Under the pieces are notes generated by a model. It was not told the DNA's origin, did not search any database, and saw nothing but the letters and a program-made list of their open reading frames with translations. 64,000 nucleotides of DNA from Winogradskyella litoriviva (GTDB lineage Bacteria > Bacteroidota > Bacteroidia > Flavobacteriales > Flavobacteriaceae): NCBI RefSeq assembly GCF_013249065.1, contig NZ_JABRWQ010000005.1:363003-427002 (forward strand), in the 5' to 3' direction. The translations under genes and the position numbers were made by a program. Position 1 is the first letter of the stretch, and every line of letters begins with the position of its first letter. Below are positions 1-9,823 of this stretch, in pieces.

Positions 1-1
1 C

Positions 2-169
2 AGTAATACCTTTGAAACCTTAGACAAAATAAAAGCACTAAACTTAAGCAATATTGATTTAAAAGACGCTATTACTTATATTGATGCTATCAGAAATAGA
101 CATAACAATAACTGGGAAGCCTATACTACACTTAATGAAGAAATAAATGCAGTATTGTGGCAGTTTTGA
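2..169 (+). pseudogene. Upstream fragment of the frameshifted DUF3857/transglutaminase gene
   Basis: An open frame enters from the left edge of the window and stops at a TGA at 167-169 after about 55 residues. It reads as helical, TPR-like sequence and ends in LWQF. The next frame picks up immediately with CGSFENMNKSG, which matches how DUF3857 proteins of this group continue (a W..xGPFEN-like motif; family memory). I therefore read this as the N-terminal part of the gene that continues at 147-3428, separated by a net +1 frame change near 158-168. The true start and signal peptide lie outside the window. It could instead be the tail of an unrelated gene, but the smooth motif continuity argues against that. 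Confidence 0.6.
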
Positions 170-3100
170 AAACATGAATAAAAGTGGATTAGATAAATTC
201 TATGAACCTGAAATAACTTCTGCGAGTGATGTAGATTTTGATGCAAAAAGTAATGGAATTATTAGATGGTATAATGGCAAGAATCCTAAGGAAGCTTATC
301 AGTTTTTTTCAAACCATAATGAATATGGTTCTAGTGTAAATTATGCACAAACCTTTTTAAATTCAGATATTGATCAACGTGTTATTTTACGAGTTGGTTG
401 TGGTTCTGCTTTTAAAATCTTTTTAAATGATATTGAAATTTATAAATATGATAAAGATGTTTCTACGGATCTTAATGGGTATGAAGTCTTAGTTAATTTA
501 CCAAAAGGTAATAATCGTTTATTAATAAAGTCTGCAGAGAGTAATACTAACTCTTATTTTATGGTTGCTGTTTTCGACGAGAATAAAAAACCATTAACAA
601 ATATAGCTACTTCAAATAAGCCAACAAGTTATAATAAATCAACACTTTCTGCATTAAACCCTATTGAAAAGAAAAATGATTTTGAGAATTATTTTGAAAC
701 TAAAATAGCTTCCCAACCCGATAATTTTCTTTATTCTTATGCGCTTTATAATACATTTATTAGAAATTCAAAATATAACGAAGCGAGAGATGTTTTAATG
801 CCATTTTATAAAAAGTACCCTAAAAGTTCTTTATTGAGAAGTGCATTAATGACTACTTATAATTTAGAAAAAGATTATACGTCTTCTAATGAATTAAGTG
901 AGAACATTGAGCGGGACGATCCAGATTATTATTTACCAATAATTAATAAACTAAATGAATACAGTGAACTTTCTAGACTTTCAATGGATGAGTTTGAAGA
1001 GTATATAGAAAAGTTGAAGAATGCTTTTGATTCTGAAATGATTAAAGGTGCTGCAGATTTCTTATATCATGCAAGAAAAGAAGATTTAGCAGGTATAAAA
1101 GCAACGCTAGAACATTTAAACACTTTAGCAATAGACTACAACAATACTAATCTAAAATTGAGATACGCACCATTATTTGATCAAATATTTCAAGATCAAG
1201 ATAGATCTATAGCTGTATTAGAAGAAATTTCAACTAACAACTTTAGTCTAAGTGCAGAAAACAAATTAATCAATTATTATGATAAGAAAAACGAAAAAGA
1301 TAAAGTCTTAAATTTAATTGATAAACACTACAATGAATTAAAAAATGATAATTCTTATTTAAAACGCATTGTTAATCGATATGTAGAATATCAAATGTTT
1401 GACAAAGCATTACCTTATACAGAAGAAATGCTTCAAAATTATCCTTACAGTTTTACAACTATGGAACTGAGAGGTGATATTTTAAAGCAATTAGGTGAAG
1501 ATAAGGAGGCTTTAGAATATTATGAAAAAGCACTAGCGCATAATAGTGGTGATACTGGGTTAAGAAAAAAGATTAATGATGTTTCAAAAAAATCTAATTT
1601 AATTAATGAACTCGTTTTAGAAGAAGCTTACGGTTACATCACAGAGCACAGAAATAAAATAACAACTAATAATTATGGTTTTAATATTTTATTAGACGAA
1701 GGTAATATTGAAATTTTTGAAGAAGGAGGTTTTAAATATAGATATGTTTACATCTATGAAGTAACATCTAATAACGGAATAGAATCATTTAAAGAGTATA
1801 ACCTTGGTTTGGGTGGTTCTTATAAGTTTTTAAAATCAGAGTTAGTAAAACCAGATGGAAGTATCGTTCCTGCAGCACGTAGCGGCTCTAATTTAGTTTT
1901 TAATGACATAAGTATTGGAGATGTTGTTTATATAGATTATGAAGGTGTGGCTACAACAACGGGTCGTTTCTATAAAGATATATCAGACAGCATGCAATTC
2001 GATTCTTTTCATCCTATGGTTTTTACATCAATGGATATTTTGGTTCCAAAATCTAGTCATTTAAATTATAAGTATATCAATGGTTCTATAGAACCAAAAA
2101 TTACAAAAAAGAAGGATCACATATTATATCAATGGGAATTAGAAAATGCTAAAACCATGGAATATGCTGAAGATTATATGCCTAATTCGGTAGATCATTT
2201 AGGACATCTTCACTTTAGTACTATAGAAAGCTGGAATGATATTGCCGTTTGGTATTCTGATTTAGTAAGAACAAGAATTGAAATTAATTCTAAGGTAGAA
2301 AGTGAGTTTAATAAGCTTTTTCCAAATGGACATAAAGATTTAACTGAAGATCAGCGAGCTAAAATTATTTATAATTATATCACATCTAATTTTAACTACA
2401 GTTATGTGAGTTTTAAACAAAGTGGATTTATCCCTCAAAAACCAGCTAAAACTATTAATACAAGTTTAGGTGATTGTAAAGATTTTTCAACTTTATTTGT
2501 AACACTAGCTAAAATGGCTGATTTAAACTCTAACTTAGTATTGGTGTTAACATCTGATTACGGAAGAAATAACCTGGTTTTACCAAGTACAGATTTTAAC
2601 CATTGTATTGTAAAAGTAATGATTGATGGTAATCCTCAATTTTTAGAATTAACAAACAAGTATTTACCATACAAAGCATTGCCAACAAGTTTAAGAGGTG
2701 CAACAGCATTAGAGATTCCGTTTGATGCTGAAAAAACGAAGGAGACTTTTGATTTAATTCATTTAGATAAGGTAAACCGAATTAAATCTCAAGTGAATAA
2801 TAAAATTCAGATTAATATTTCTGAAGACAGCATGAATTTGAACATAGCATCTGAAGTAATAGGACATAATACTTCTTATTATAAAGAAGTATTTAGCGAG
2901 CCAAATGAAGATGTTGTTAAAAAATCAATGACGGAAGATTTTAAGTCTAAACTAATAGATGATTTTACTTTAAATTCGGTGTCAGAATATGAGCAAAATA
3001 ATGACATTGCAGCGATTTCTTATAAAGCTGATATTACACTAAATAAAAAAATGAGTAGTATTGGTTCAATTAAAATTCTACAATTACCAATTATTTCGCA

Positions 3101-3428
3101 CCCTTATGAAAATTCTATTATTCAGTTAGAGGATAGAAAATATCCTATAAATTATATTCAATATGAAACTGTAGACGATTATTATACAGAATATACTATA
3201 GAAATAGAAGAAGGGCAGAGTTTTGTAGAAATACCAGAAAGCAAAAGCTTTGAGTTTAAAAATCATAAGTATTCCATTACTTATGAAAACCCTAAACCTA
3301 ATAAACTTAACATTGTTATTAATGCTACAACACCATACGATGATGTAATGCCTCAAGATTACAAATCGTATAAAGCATATGTTAAGAATATTTTAGATGC
3401 TGAAGTAGAGTATATAGGTTTCAAATAA
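147..3428 (+). CDS. DUF3857 / transglutaminase-like protein with TPR region (5' end frameshifted)
   Basis: Likely an exported protein of the Bacteroidota DUF3857-transglutaminase type, whose biochemical role is not established. In order: a beta-sandwich-like N-terminal segment (about residues 1-150), TPR-like helices (about 170-480, clearest around 420-475), a DUF3857-like region (about 530-690) and a transglutaminase-like fold (about 730-860). The core shows GDCKDF with Cys777 and FNHC with His819. The third triad position, usually Asp in a D-x-T context, reads LELTN with Glu834, so catalysis is uncertain. There is no signal peptide at 147, and the ATG here is probably just the first Met after a frameshift; the real N-terminus is in the frame ending at 169. 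The gene ends at a strong bidirectional terminator facing ribB. Confidence 0.8.
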   Translation: MQYCGSFENMNKSGLDKFYEPEITSASDVDFDAKSNGIIRWYNGKNPKEAYQFFSNHNEYGSSVNYAQTFLNSDIDQRVILRVGCGSAFKIFLNDIEIYKYDKDVSTDLNGYEVLVNLPKGNNRLLIKSAESNTNSYFMVAVFDENKKPLTNIATSNKPTSYNKSTLSALNPIEKKNDFENYFETKIASQPDNFLYSYALYNTFIRNSKYNEARDVLMPFYKKYPKSSLLRSALMTTYNLEKDYTSSNELSENIERDDPDYYLPIINKLNEYSELSRLSMDEFEEYIEKLKNAFDSEMIKGAADFLYHARKEDLAGIKATLEHLNTLAIDYNNTNLKLRYAPLFDQIFQDQDRSIAVLEEISTNNFSLSAENKLINYYDKKNEKDKVLNLIDKHYNELKNDNSYLKRIVNRYVEYQMFDKALPYTEEMLQNYPYSFTTMELRGDILKQLGEDKEALEYYEKALAHNSGDTGLRKKINDVSKKSNLINELVLEEAYGYITEHRNKITTNNYGFNILLDEGNIEIFEEGGFKYRYVYIYEVTSNNGIESFKEYNLGLGGSYKFLKSELVKPDGSIVPAARSGSNLVFNDISIGDVVYIDYEGVATTTGRFYKDISDSMQFDSFHPMVFTSMDILVPKSSHLNYKYINGSIEPKITKKKDHILYQWELENAKTMEYAEDYMPNSVDHLGHLHFSTIESWNDIAVWYSDLVRTRIEINSKVESEFNKLFPNGHKDLTEDQRAKIIYNYITSNFNYSYVSFKQSGFIPQKPAKTINTSLGDCKDFSTLFVTLAKMADLNSNLVLVLTSDYGRNNLVLPSTDFNHCIVKVMIDGNPQFLELTNKYLPYKALPTSLRGATALEIPFDAEKTKETFDLIHLDKVNRIKSQVNNKIQINISEDSMNLNIASEVIGHNTSYYKEVFSEPNEDVVKKSMTEDFKSKLIDDFTLNSVSEYEQNNDIAAISYKADITLNKKMSSIGSIKILQLPIISHPYENSIIQLEDRKYPINYIQYETVDDYYTEYTIEIEEGQSFVEIPESKSFEFKNHKYSITYENPKPNKLNIVINATTPYDDVMPQDYKSYKAYVKNILDAEVEYIGFK

Positions 3429-3461
3429 ATCTCTTAATCGAGTTTTACCACATATAAATTA

Positions 3462-3491
3462 AAAAATAGTCGCTTAAACGCGACTATTTTT
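3462..3491. terminator. Bidirectional terminator between the transglutaminase gene and ribB
   Basis: A perfect 12-bp inverted repeat (AAAAATAGTCGC / GCGACTATTTTT) with a 6-nt loop has A and T runs on both sides. It lies between two convergent stop codons (3428 and 3494), so it can end transcription from either side. Confidence 0.9.
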
Positions 3492-3493
3492 GT

Positions 3494-4642
3494 TTAGTAT
3501 TCAACATACTCAACAATCTCTAAACCATAACCAATCATCCCAACTCGTTTCGTTTGAAGACTATTGGAAATTAACTTTAGTTTGCTAATTTTTAAATCGT
3601 GTAAAATCTGTGCACCAATCCCAAAATCTTTAGTATCCATCCCTAAACTAGGGGCTTTTATTAATTTTCCTTCAACTTGGTTTTCTTTTAAAATTGATAG
3701 ACGTGTTAATAAATTAACCGATTCTGGTTGTTGATTTATAAAAATAATAGCTCCTTTTCCTTCAGAATTAATAACATTAAACATGTCATCTAATTTTTGG
3801 TCTGCATTATTGGTTAATGTACCAAGTATATCATTATTAACTAGAGAAGAATTTACACGTGTTAATATAGGTTCATCAGATTTCCAATTACCTTTTGTTA
3901 AGGCAATATGCACTTGATCATTGGTAGTTTGCTGATAGGCTCTTAATCTAAATTTACCAAATCGAGTTTCGATGTTAAAGTCCTCTTTCTTTTCAATTAA
4001 AGAATCGTATTCCATTCTGTAGGCTACCAAATCTTCTATAGAAACAATTTTTAAGTCGAATTTCTTAGCAACTTTTAAAAGTTGTGGTAAACGCGCCATT
4101 GTGCCATCTTCGTTCATAATCTCCACAATAACACCAGCAGGCTCAAAACCAGCTAAACGTGCAAAATCTATTGCAGCCTCTGTATGGCCAGTTCGTCTTA
4201 AAACACCTCCTTCTTTTGCAACTAATGGAAAAATATGACCAGGTCTAGCCAATTCAAAAGGTTTTGTTTCTTTGTTAACTAATGCTTGTACGGTTTTTGC
4301 TCTATCGCTCGCTGAAATTCCGGTGCTCACACCATTACCACGCAAATCCACGGAAATGGTAAAAGCCGTTTCCATTGGGTCTGTATTATTTCTTACCATC
4401 ATGTTAAGCTCTAAGTCTTCACATCTATTTTCTGTAAGAGGAGCACATATTAATCCACGACCATGAGTTGCCATAAAATTTATCATCTGAGGCGTCACCT
4501 TCTCAGCTGCGGCTAAAAAATCACCTTCATTTTCACGGTTTTCATCATCTACAACAATAATAACTTTACCTTTTTTTATATCTTCAATTGCTTCTTCAAT
4601 AGTATTGAGACTAGTTTTTGTATTTATAGAATTAGTGGTCAT
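3494..4642 (-). CDS. ribB: 3,4-dihydroxy-2-butanone 4-phosphate synthase with degenerate GTP cyclohydrolase II domain
   Basis: Riboflavin pathway: converts ribulose 5-phosphate to DHBP plus formate. The N-terminal domain (about 1-215) carries the family motifs DDENRENEGD, GISASDRAKT, RPGHIFPL and RTGHTEA, so DHBP synthase activity is expected. The C-terminal domain (about 220-382) is recognisably GTP cyclohydrolase II-like and ends in GYGLEIVE. It lacks the three zinc-binding cysteines: the family HSEC...LRCDC region here reads NSSL...LTNNAD. GCH II activity is therefore unlikely, and a separate RibA should exist elsewhere. It is the last gene of the ftsK-lolA-lptFG run (33-bp gap) and is followed by a terminator. 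Confidence 0.93.
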   Translation of the reverse strand: MTTNSINTKTSLNTIEEAIEDIKKGKVIIVVDDENRENEGDFLAAAEKVTPQMINFMATHGRGLICAPLTENRCEDLELNMMVRNNTDPMETAFTISVDLRGNGVSTGISASDRAKTVQALVNKETKPFELARPGHIFPLVAKEGGVLRRTGHTEAAIDFARLAGFEPAGVIVEIMNEDGTMARLPQLLKVAKKFDLKIVSIEDLVAYRMEYDSLIEKKEDFNIETRFGKFRLRAYQQTTNDQVHIALTKGNWKSDEPILTRVNSSLVNNDILGTLTNNADQKLDDMFNVINSEGKGAIIFINQQPESVNLLTRLSILKENQVEGKLIKAPSLGMDTKDFGIGAQILHDLKISKLKLISNSLQTKRVGMIGYGLEIVEYVEY

Positions 4643-4675
4643 AATGCGTATGGATTTAATATACCAAAGGTAAGC

Positions 4676-6664
4676 TTATTTTATATTTTGAAGACAGCTT
4701 AAATAAAAGTCTTGAGAAATCTTATTACGTAACACAAGATATTTTAACGGATAAAGTGGAAGTGTAATAATATGAATTATTGGGTTAAGACGCTTAGCTT
4801 CTAAGGCAATAGTTTTGTAAAATTTTGAATATACAAAAGCATCTACAATTACATAAATTCCAAAAAATATAAAGCTTATGATACTTAATGTAATTGAGGA
4901 TTCTGCTAATTCTGGAAGCTTATTGTTTCTAAAAACAAAAAATAACAATAATAAAACTAAACCAATACAAAAACTGATTAAGCTTGTTTTAGAATAATCT
5001 TTGTAATCTTTTAATAATACTCGTGCTTTTATTAGGTTCTCAGGTATAACTAATCCTTCTGACCTTAAGCCTTCAAGTGGAATTTTTCTTTCTAATAAAC
5101 TATGAAGCGCAATTTCTTTTGGTTTTTTATCTATATCAAAGTCATCTTGTTTTTTTATAATTCCTACTAATTCTTCAATAGAATATTTTTTATAGAAATT
5201 AAATGTTTTGGTATCACTTTCAGATAGTTGCACTTTGTTTTTTGAGGTAAAAAGTCTTTTGATAGGTACAGTAATGGCATCAAACTGAAAAACGCCTTTG
5301 TCATTTGTAGCTCTTCTTGTTAAATAGATACTTAAGGGTAACATAATTGCAGTAGAAAGCCAAGAGCCAATTATAGGATTAAAACTTCCTTTTTCTGCAC
5401 TATTTTTGGCAAATATTCCAAAAAAGTGATAGGTTAAAAAGAGTACAATTGCTATTACCATTGGTAATCCAAGTCCACCTTTACGGATTAATGCACCTAA
5501 AGGAGCACCTACAAAAAATAGAATTACACAAGCAAAAGCGAGTACAAATTTATCATGTAGAGAAATGACATGTTTATTTATAATAATTTGTTTTACTTCA
5601 AATGTTTTTTTGTTAGAATCAATAATCTGCCTTGTACTATTAGCTGAATTAATGGCTAAGTTTAAAATCTGAACTTTTTGGGTATTATTAAAAAGCTTTA
5701 GAATGCTTTTGTCTTTGTATACGGAATCTGTTTTAGTTGTATCAATATTTAAATTTAAAGCGGCATAAGAACTTCTATTATATAAAGTATTAGACAGGGC
5801 AAAGTAACTATCTTTCTTTTTTCCGTTTAAACTATCAATTGTATATCTTAATTGACCAACATCTAACATGTTATATCGATCAGAGTGTTTTTTTTCGTCT
5901 AAATCTTCGTTGTTTAAATTCTCAAGATCTACGTTAATGACGTAGTTGTCAAAATAACTCCTTACATGCGGTTTGTCTGCATTGATAGATCGGCTGTTAG
6001 ATAGAATTTCCTCGTAATAATTTCCGTTAATTAACTCTAGTTGCAAAATATTAGAATCAGGACTACTTTTTAGCTCGCCTTTTTCTGCTTTTATAACAAT
6101 GAAATTCCCAGATTTTCTTTTATCACTTTTTTTATGAATAATAACACCATCTAAAAATTGACCTCTATCGCCAGATTTACTATCAACCTTAATGTTAATG
6201 TTACCTATCTCGTTAAATTGTCCTTCGGCAATAGCTAAAGCAGGTTTAACTTTTGCAATATTTCTTCTTAAATTATAAAAATTATATTCTCCCCAAGGAA
6301 TAACATTATTAGCAAAAAAAAACGAAGCAATACCTAAGCCTACAATAAAAACGCTTAAACTCCTCATGGCACGTTGTAGAGAGATACCAGTAGATTTCAT
6401 GGCTGCAAACTCATAGTTTTCTGCAAAATTGCCAAAAACCATTATTGAGGATAGTAATATGGTTAATGGTACAACTAACGGAATTAATTTTGGCATGTAG
6501 TACAAAATAAATTTTGCCGTTACCATAACATCTAAATCTTTACCTGCAAGTTCGGCAATATAGAGCCAAACACCTTGCAAAATAAAGATGAACATGAATA
6601 TAATAAAGACGCTAAAAAACGTCCTTAAGAATGTGATAAGTATGTACCTATCTAATATTTTCAC
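4676..6664 (-). CDS. LptF/LptG (YjgP/YjgQ) family permease
   Basis: Inner-membrane permease of the lipopolysaccharide transport ABC complex, which extracts LPS for delivery to the outer membrane (family knowledge). The first about 120 residues hold the typical start MKILDRYILITFLRTF and three membrane segments. A soluble beta-jellyroll-type segment follows (about 130-360), then three more membrane helices (about 365-465). A further tail (about 470-662) has two or more extra hydrophobic segments, making the protein longer than the roughly 360-residue E. coli LptF or LptG, as is common in Flavobacteria. It sits 18 bp downstream of the LolA-like gene, so the pair links lipoprotein and LPS export. 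I cannot say whether it plays the F or the G role. Confidence 0.88.
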   Translation of the reverse strand: MKILDRYILITFLRTFFSVFIIFMFIFILQGVWLYIAELAGKDLDVMVTAKFILYYMPKLIPLVVPLTILLSSIMVFGNFAENYEFAAMKSTGISLQRAMRSLSVFIVGLGIASFFFANNVIPWGEYNFYNLRRNIAKVKPALAIAEGQFNEIGNINIKVDSKSGDRGQFLDGVIIHKKSDKRKSGNFIVIKAEKGELKSSPDSNILQLELINGNYYEEILSNSRSINADKPHVRSYFDNYVINVDLENLNNEDLDEKKHSDRYNMLDVGQLRYTIDSLNGKKKDSYFALSNTLYNRSSYAALNLNIDTTKTDSVYKDKSILKLFNNTQKVQILNLAINSANSTRQIIDSNKKTFEVKQIIINKHVISLHDKFVLAFACVILFFVGAPLGALIRKGGLGLPMVIAIVLFLTYHFFGIFAKNSAEKGSFNPIIGSWLSTAIMLPLSIYLTRRATNDKGVFQFDAITVPIKRLFTSKNKVQLSESDTKTFNFYKKYSIEELVGIIKKQDDFDIDKKPKEIALHSLLERKIPLEGLRSEGLVIPENLIKARVLLKDYKDYSKTSLISFCIGLVLLLLFFVFRNNKLPELAESSITLSIISFIFFGIYVIVDAFVYSKFYKTIALEAKRLNPIIHIITLPLYPLKYLVLRNKISQDFYLSCLQNIK

Positions 6665-6682
6665 AAAGAAATGATTTTGAAC

Positions 6683-7324
6683 TTAATCTAATTTATTGAT
6701 GTAATAATCGCTGTATTTACTTTCGTCAAATGTAAATAAGGTTTTTGAAATAGGTTGGTCGGTTTTAAAAGAATTAACAGTTAATGTTGTTTTAGTTCCG
6801 TTTTTACCTACTTCGATTAAGTTATAAATGTGCTTTGTTGTAGCGTCAATGCCTAGTAATACATGTTTTATCTCAGAATTTGTATCGATAGGACTAAGTT
6901 TTACATATTGTATTTTTCTTCCTTTTACCGTTTGAACAATGTCCATCTTAAAGATATAGCCATCCTCGTAAAACGATAACATTTTACTTGGTGTTATGGT
7001 ACTTTCGTCTTCTGAATTGTCTGTAGAAATAGTTACTTCTTCATCTTCAGGGCTTATGGTGTATAAGGTTTTACCGTCATAGATACGTGTAATACCTAAT
7101 ATGTTGAGTTTATATTTATCACCTTGCATAACAACGTCTCCGCGAGTTTCTTGGCTAATGTTTTCACTTGTATTGTTTAGTTCGTATTTAAAATCTAAGC
7201 TAATGTTTTTATAAGCTTTAATTTTAGAACTCACTTCGTTAAGTAAAGTTTCTGCTTTAGTATCACTTTGCGCAAATGCTGTAAATCCTAATGTTAAAAA
7301 TGCAATTACAAATAATTTTTTCAT
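6683..7324 (-). CDS. lolA: LolA-like outer-membrane lipoprotein carrier protein
   Basis: Periplasmic carrier thought to ferry lipoproteins from the inner to the outer membrane. There is a clean signal peptide (MKKLFVIAFLTLGFTAFA, cut before Q) followed by a 190-residue beta-rich domain of the LolA/LppC type, with GDVVMQGDKYKL, the IYDGKTLY strand and the late KTLFTF segment. The length of 213 is normal. The gene lies between ftsK (22-bp gap) and the LptF/G permease (18-bp gap), an order I recognise as conserved in Flavobacteriia. Confidence 0.88.
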   Translation of the reverse strand: MKKLFVIAFLTLGFTAFAQSDTKAETLLNEVSSKIKAYKNISLDFKYELNNTSENISQETRGDVVMQGDKYKLNILGITRIYDGKTLYTISPEDEEVTISTDNSEDESTITPSKMLSFYEDGYIFKMDIVQTVKGRKIQYVKLSPIDTNSEIKHVLLGIDATTKHIYNLIEVGKNGTKTTLTVNSFKTDQPISKTLFTFDESKYSDYYINKLD

Positions 7325-7346
7325 CTTTCTTTAAGTATAAATAATC

Positions 7347-9791
7347 TTATTGATTGTTTTCGTTTTCTAATAATTGGTCTAAAGCTACTAAATCTGGTAC
7401 CAAAACTTGTCTTGCTTTACTGCCCTCAAAATTACCTACAATTCCTGCAGCCTCTAATTGGTCAATAATTCTACCAGCTCTATTGTAGCCTAATTTTAAT
7501 TTTCTTTGTAATAAAGAAGCTGAACCTTGCTGTGCTGTAACAATAAGTTCTGCTGCTTCTCTAAATAATTTATCTCTATCTGATATATCTATATCAAGAT
7601 TTGTGCCACCTTCTTCACCAACATATTCTGGTAATAAATGTGCATCAGGATATGCCTTTTGTGCACCAATGAATTCGGTTATTTTTTCTACCTCTGGTGT
7701 ATCTACAAAGGCACATTGAAGTCTTATTAATTCATTACCTTGTGTGTAAAGCATATCTCCACGGCCAATAAGTTGGTCTGCTCCAGAACCATCTAAAATA
7801 GTACGCGAATCTATTTTACTAGTTACTCTAAAGGCGATACGTGCTGGGAAATTGGCCTTAATAATACCTGTAATTACGTTTACGGAAGGACGTTGTGTGG
7901 CAATTATTAAATGAATACCAATAGCACGAGCCAACTGAGCTAAACGCGCAATTGGAGTTTCTACTTCTTTACCAGCTGTCATTATTAAATCTGCAAATTC
8001 ATCTACTACTAAAACTATATATGGTAAAAATGCATGGCCATCGTTTGGATTTAATTTTCGAGCTTTAAACTTAGCGTTGTATTCGGCTATATTTCTACAA
8101 AAGGCATTTTTTAGCATTTCATAGCGATTATCCATTTCAATACAAAGGGAGTTTAAGGTGTTTATAACCTTTGTATTATCTGTAATAATAGCTTCTTCAC
8201 TGTCTGGAAGTTTTGCTAAATAATGACGTTCTATTTTATTAAATAGTGTTAATTCTACTTTTTTAGGATCTACTAATACAAATTTTACTTCTGCAGGATG
8301 CTTTTTATATAATAAAGATGTTAAGACAGCATTTAAACCTACTGATTTACCTTGTCCTGTTGCTCCAGCCATTAATAAGTGAGGCATTTTGGCTAAATCC
8401 ACAACAAAAGTTTCATTACTAATAGTTTTTCCAAAGGCAATAGGCAATTGCATTTCGGATTTTTGGAATTTTTGAGAAGCAATAACAGAACGCATTGATA
8501 CAATGGTAGAGTTCTTATTAGGTACTTCAATACCAATAGTGCCTTTTCCAGGAATAGGAGCAATGATTCTAATACCTAATGCCGCAAGTGATAATGCAAT
8601 GTCATCCTCCAGATTTTTAATTTTAGAAATACGTATGCCAGCTTCTGGAACAATTTCATATAATGTAACCGTAGGACCAATGGTTGCTTTAATACTAGAA
8701 ATTCCTATTTTGTAATTGTTCAGAGTTTCTACAATACGATTTTTGTTTTCTTCTAATTCTTCTTGGTCTATTGAAATACCTTCATTATCATATTTTTTCA
8801 ATAAATCTAAAGGTGGAAATTGATATTTACTTAATTCTAAAGTAGGATCAAACTGACCAAAGTCTTCCACTAATTTATCTGAGAGGTTATCTGCTTCAGA
8901 TTTTTCTTCTTCAATAGCTTCAACTTCAACTTTTAATTCGGGTACATCTACGGTTTCTTCTTTTGGTTTTTCGGTAACCTCCATGGTTAGATTTTCTGCT
9001 TTTACTTCGGTTTTAGTGGTAGGCGCAGAATGTTTGGTTATCGTTGGTTCTGTTTTTTCTAACGGAATCTCAAAAGCAGATTTAATAGCTTCAGCTTCTT
9101 CGGTTAAATTATTATCAAAAATTATTGTAGGTTCTTTTTCCTTTTCTTCGGATTTTAAATCTTCTTTAATAGAGGTTTTAGCTCTTTTAAATGTATTAAG
9201 GATACTTTCTCCTGTTACTTTAAATCTTATAGCTAAATAGGCGATAAGGCCAAAAACTAGAAGGAGGACTGTGCCAATTTTACCAATATAATCTTGAAAA
9301 AATGTATTCATTTCAAAACCAATGGTTCCACCGAGTAAATCGAATTTATGCGTAAAAAAGCCAAATAGAATAGATAACCAGATTACAATTAATGTTCCCC
9401 AAATCCAATGTTTTCTGAGTTTTGCTTTGTTTAAATTTAGAGTTACGTATACACCAGAAAGGAATATTAAACCAGAAAAGATAAAAGACGGTAAACCAAA
9501 TCCTTTTGTAATAAAAAAATCACTTACCCAAGCACCTAATTGACTTGCCCAATTTTTGTACTCTGTTGAGCGTTCTGGGAAATTATGTAAAACACTTTGA
9601 TCTTCTTTTCCTGTAAAAACAAAAGATAAAAATGATATAAAAAGAAGAAGACCAATAATTATAAGTAAACTGCCAAAAATGAGTTTATGTTGGCTAGTTA
9701 GCTTAAACGAAGGCTTCTTTACTTTAGCTGTTGGTTTTGCTTTAGGTTGAGCCTTTGTAGTGGTTTTCTTTTTTGTTGTTTTTTTTGCCAT
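7347..9791 (-). CDS. ftsK: DNA translocase FtsK/SpoIIIE
   Basis: Septal DNA pump that clears and aligns chromosome ends during division. A lysine/threonine-rich cytoplasmic start precedes four membrane helices (about 33-190). An acidic linker rich in E, K and T (about 200-330) leads into the alpha/beta motor, with Walker A GATGQGKS (Lys482) and Walker B VVDEF (Asp597, Glu598). The C-terminal gamma winged helix (about 745-805; SASLLQRKLKLGYNRAGRI) is the part that reads KOPS-like polarity sequences. At 814 residues it is full length, with a short linker compared with E. coli FtsK. It is the central gene of the minus-strand run starting at tpx. Confidence 0.97.
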   Translation of the reverse strand: MAKKTTKKKTTTKAQPKAKPTAKVKKPSFKLTSQHKLIFGSLLIIIGLLLFISFLSFVFTGKEDQSVLHNFPERSTEYKNWASQLGAWVSDFFITKGFGLPSFIFSGLIFLSGVYVTLNLNKAKLRKHWIWGTLIVIWLSILFGFFTHKFDLLGGTIGFEMNTFFQDYIGKIGTVLLLVFGLIAYLAIRFKVTGESILNTFKRAKTSIKEDLKSEEKEKEPTIIFDNNLTEEAEAIKSAFEIPLEKTEPTITKHSAPTTKTEVKAENLTMEVTEKPKEETVDVPELKVEVEAIEEEKSEADNLSDKLVEDFGQFDPTLELSKYQFPPLDLLKKYDNEGISIDQEELEENKNRIVETLNNYKIGISSIKATIGPTVTLYEIVPEAGIRISKIKNLEDDIALSLAALGIRIIAPIPGKGTIGIEVPNKNSTIVSMRSVIASQKFQKSEMQLPIAFGKTISNETFVVDLAKMPHLLMAGATGQGKSVGLNAVLTSLLYKKHPAEVKFVLVDPKKVELTLFNKIERHYLAKLPDSEEAIITDNTKVINTLNSLCIEMDNRYEMLKNAFCRNIAEYNAKFKARKLNPNDGHAFLPYIVLVVDEFADLIMTAGKEVETPIARLAQLARAIGIHLIIATQRPSVNVITGIIKANFPARIAFRVTSKIDSRTILDGSGADQLIGRGDMLYTQGNELIRLQCAFVDTPEVEKITEFIGAQKAYPDAHLLPEYVGEEGGTNLDIDISDRDKLFREAAELIVTAQQGSASLLQRKLKLGYNRAGRIIDQLEAAGIVGNFEGSKARQVLVPDLVALDQLLENENNQ

Positions 9792-9823
9792 ATTTATTTT
9801 CCGAGAAAACGAAAATCTAAATT

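Noticed and set aside
3126..3356. Minus-strand 76-codon frame inside the transglutaminase gene
   Set aside because: It lies wholly within a well-supported coding region in the opposite sense, has low-complexity Phe/Ile content and shows no homologous pattern.
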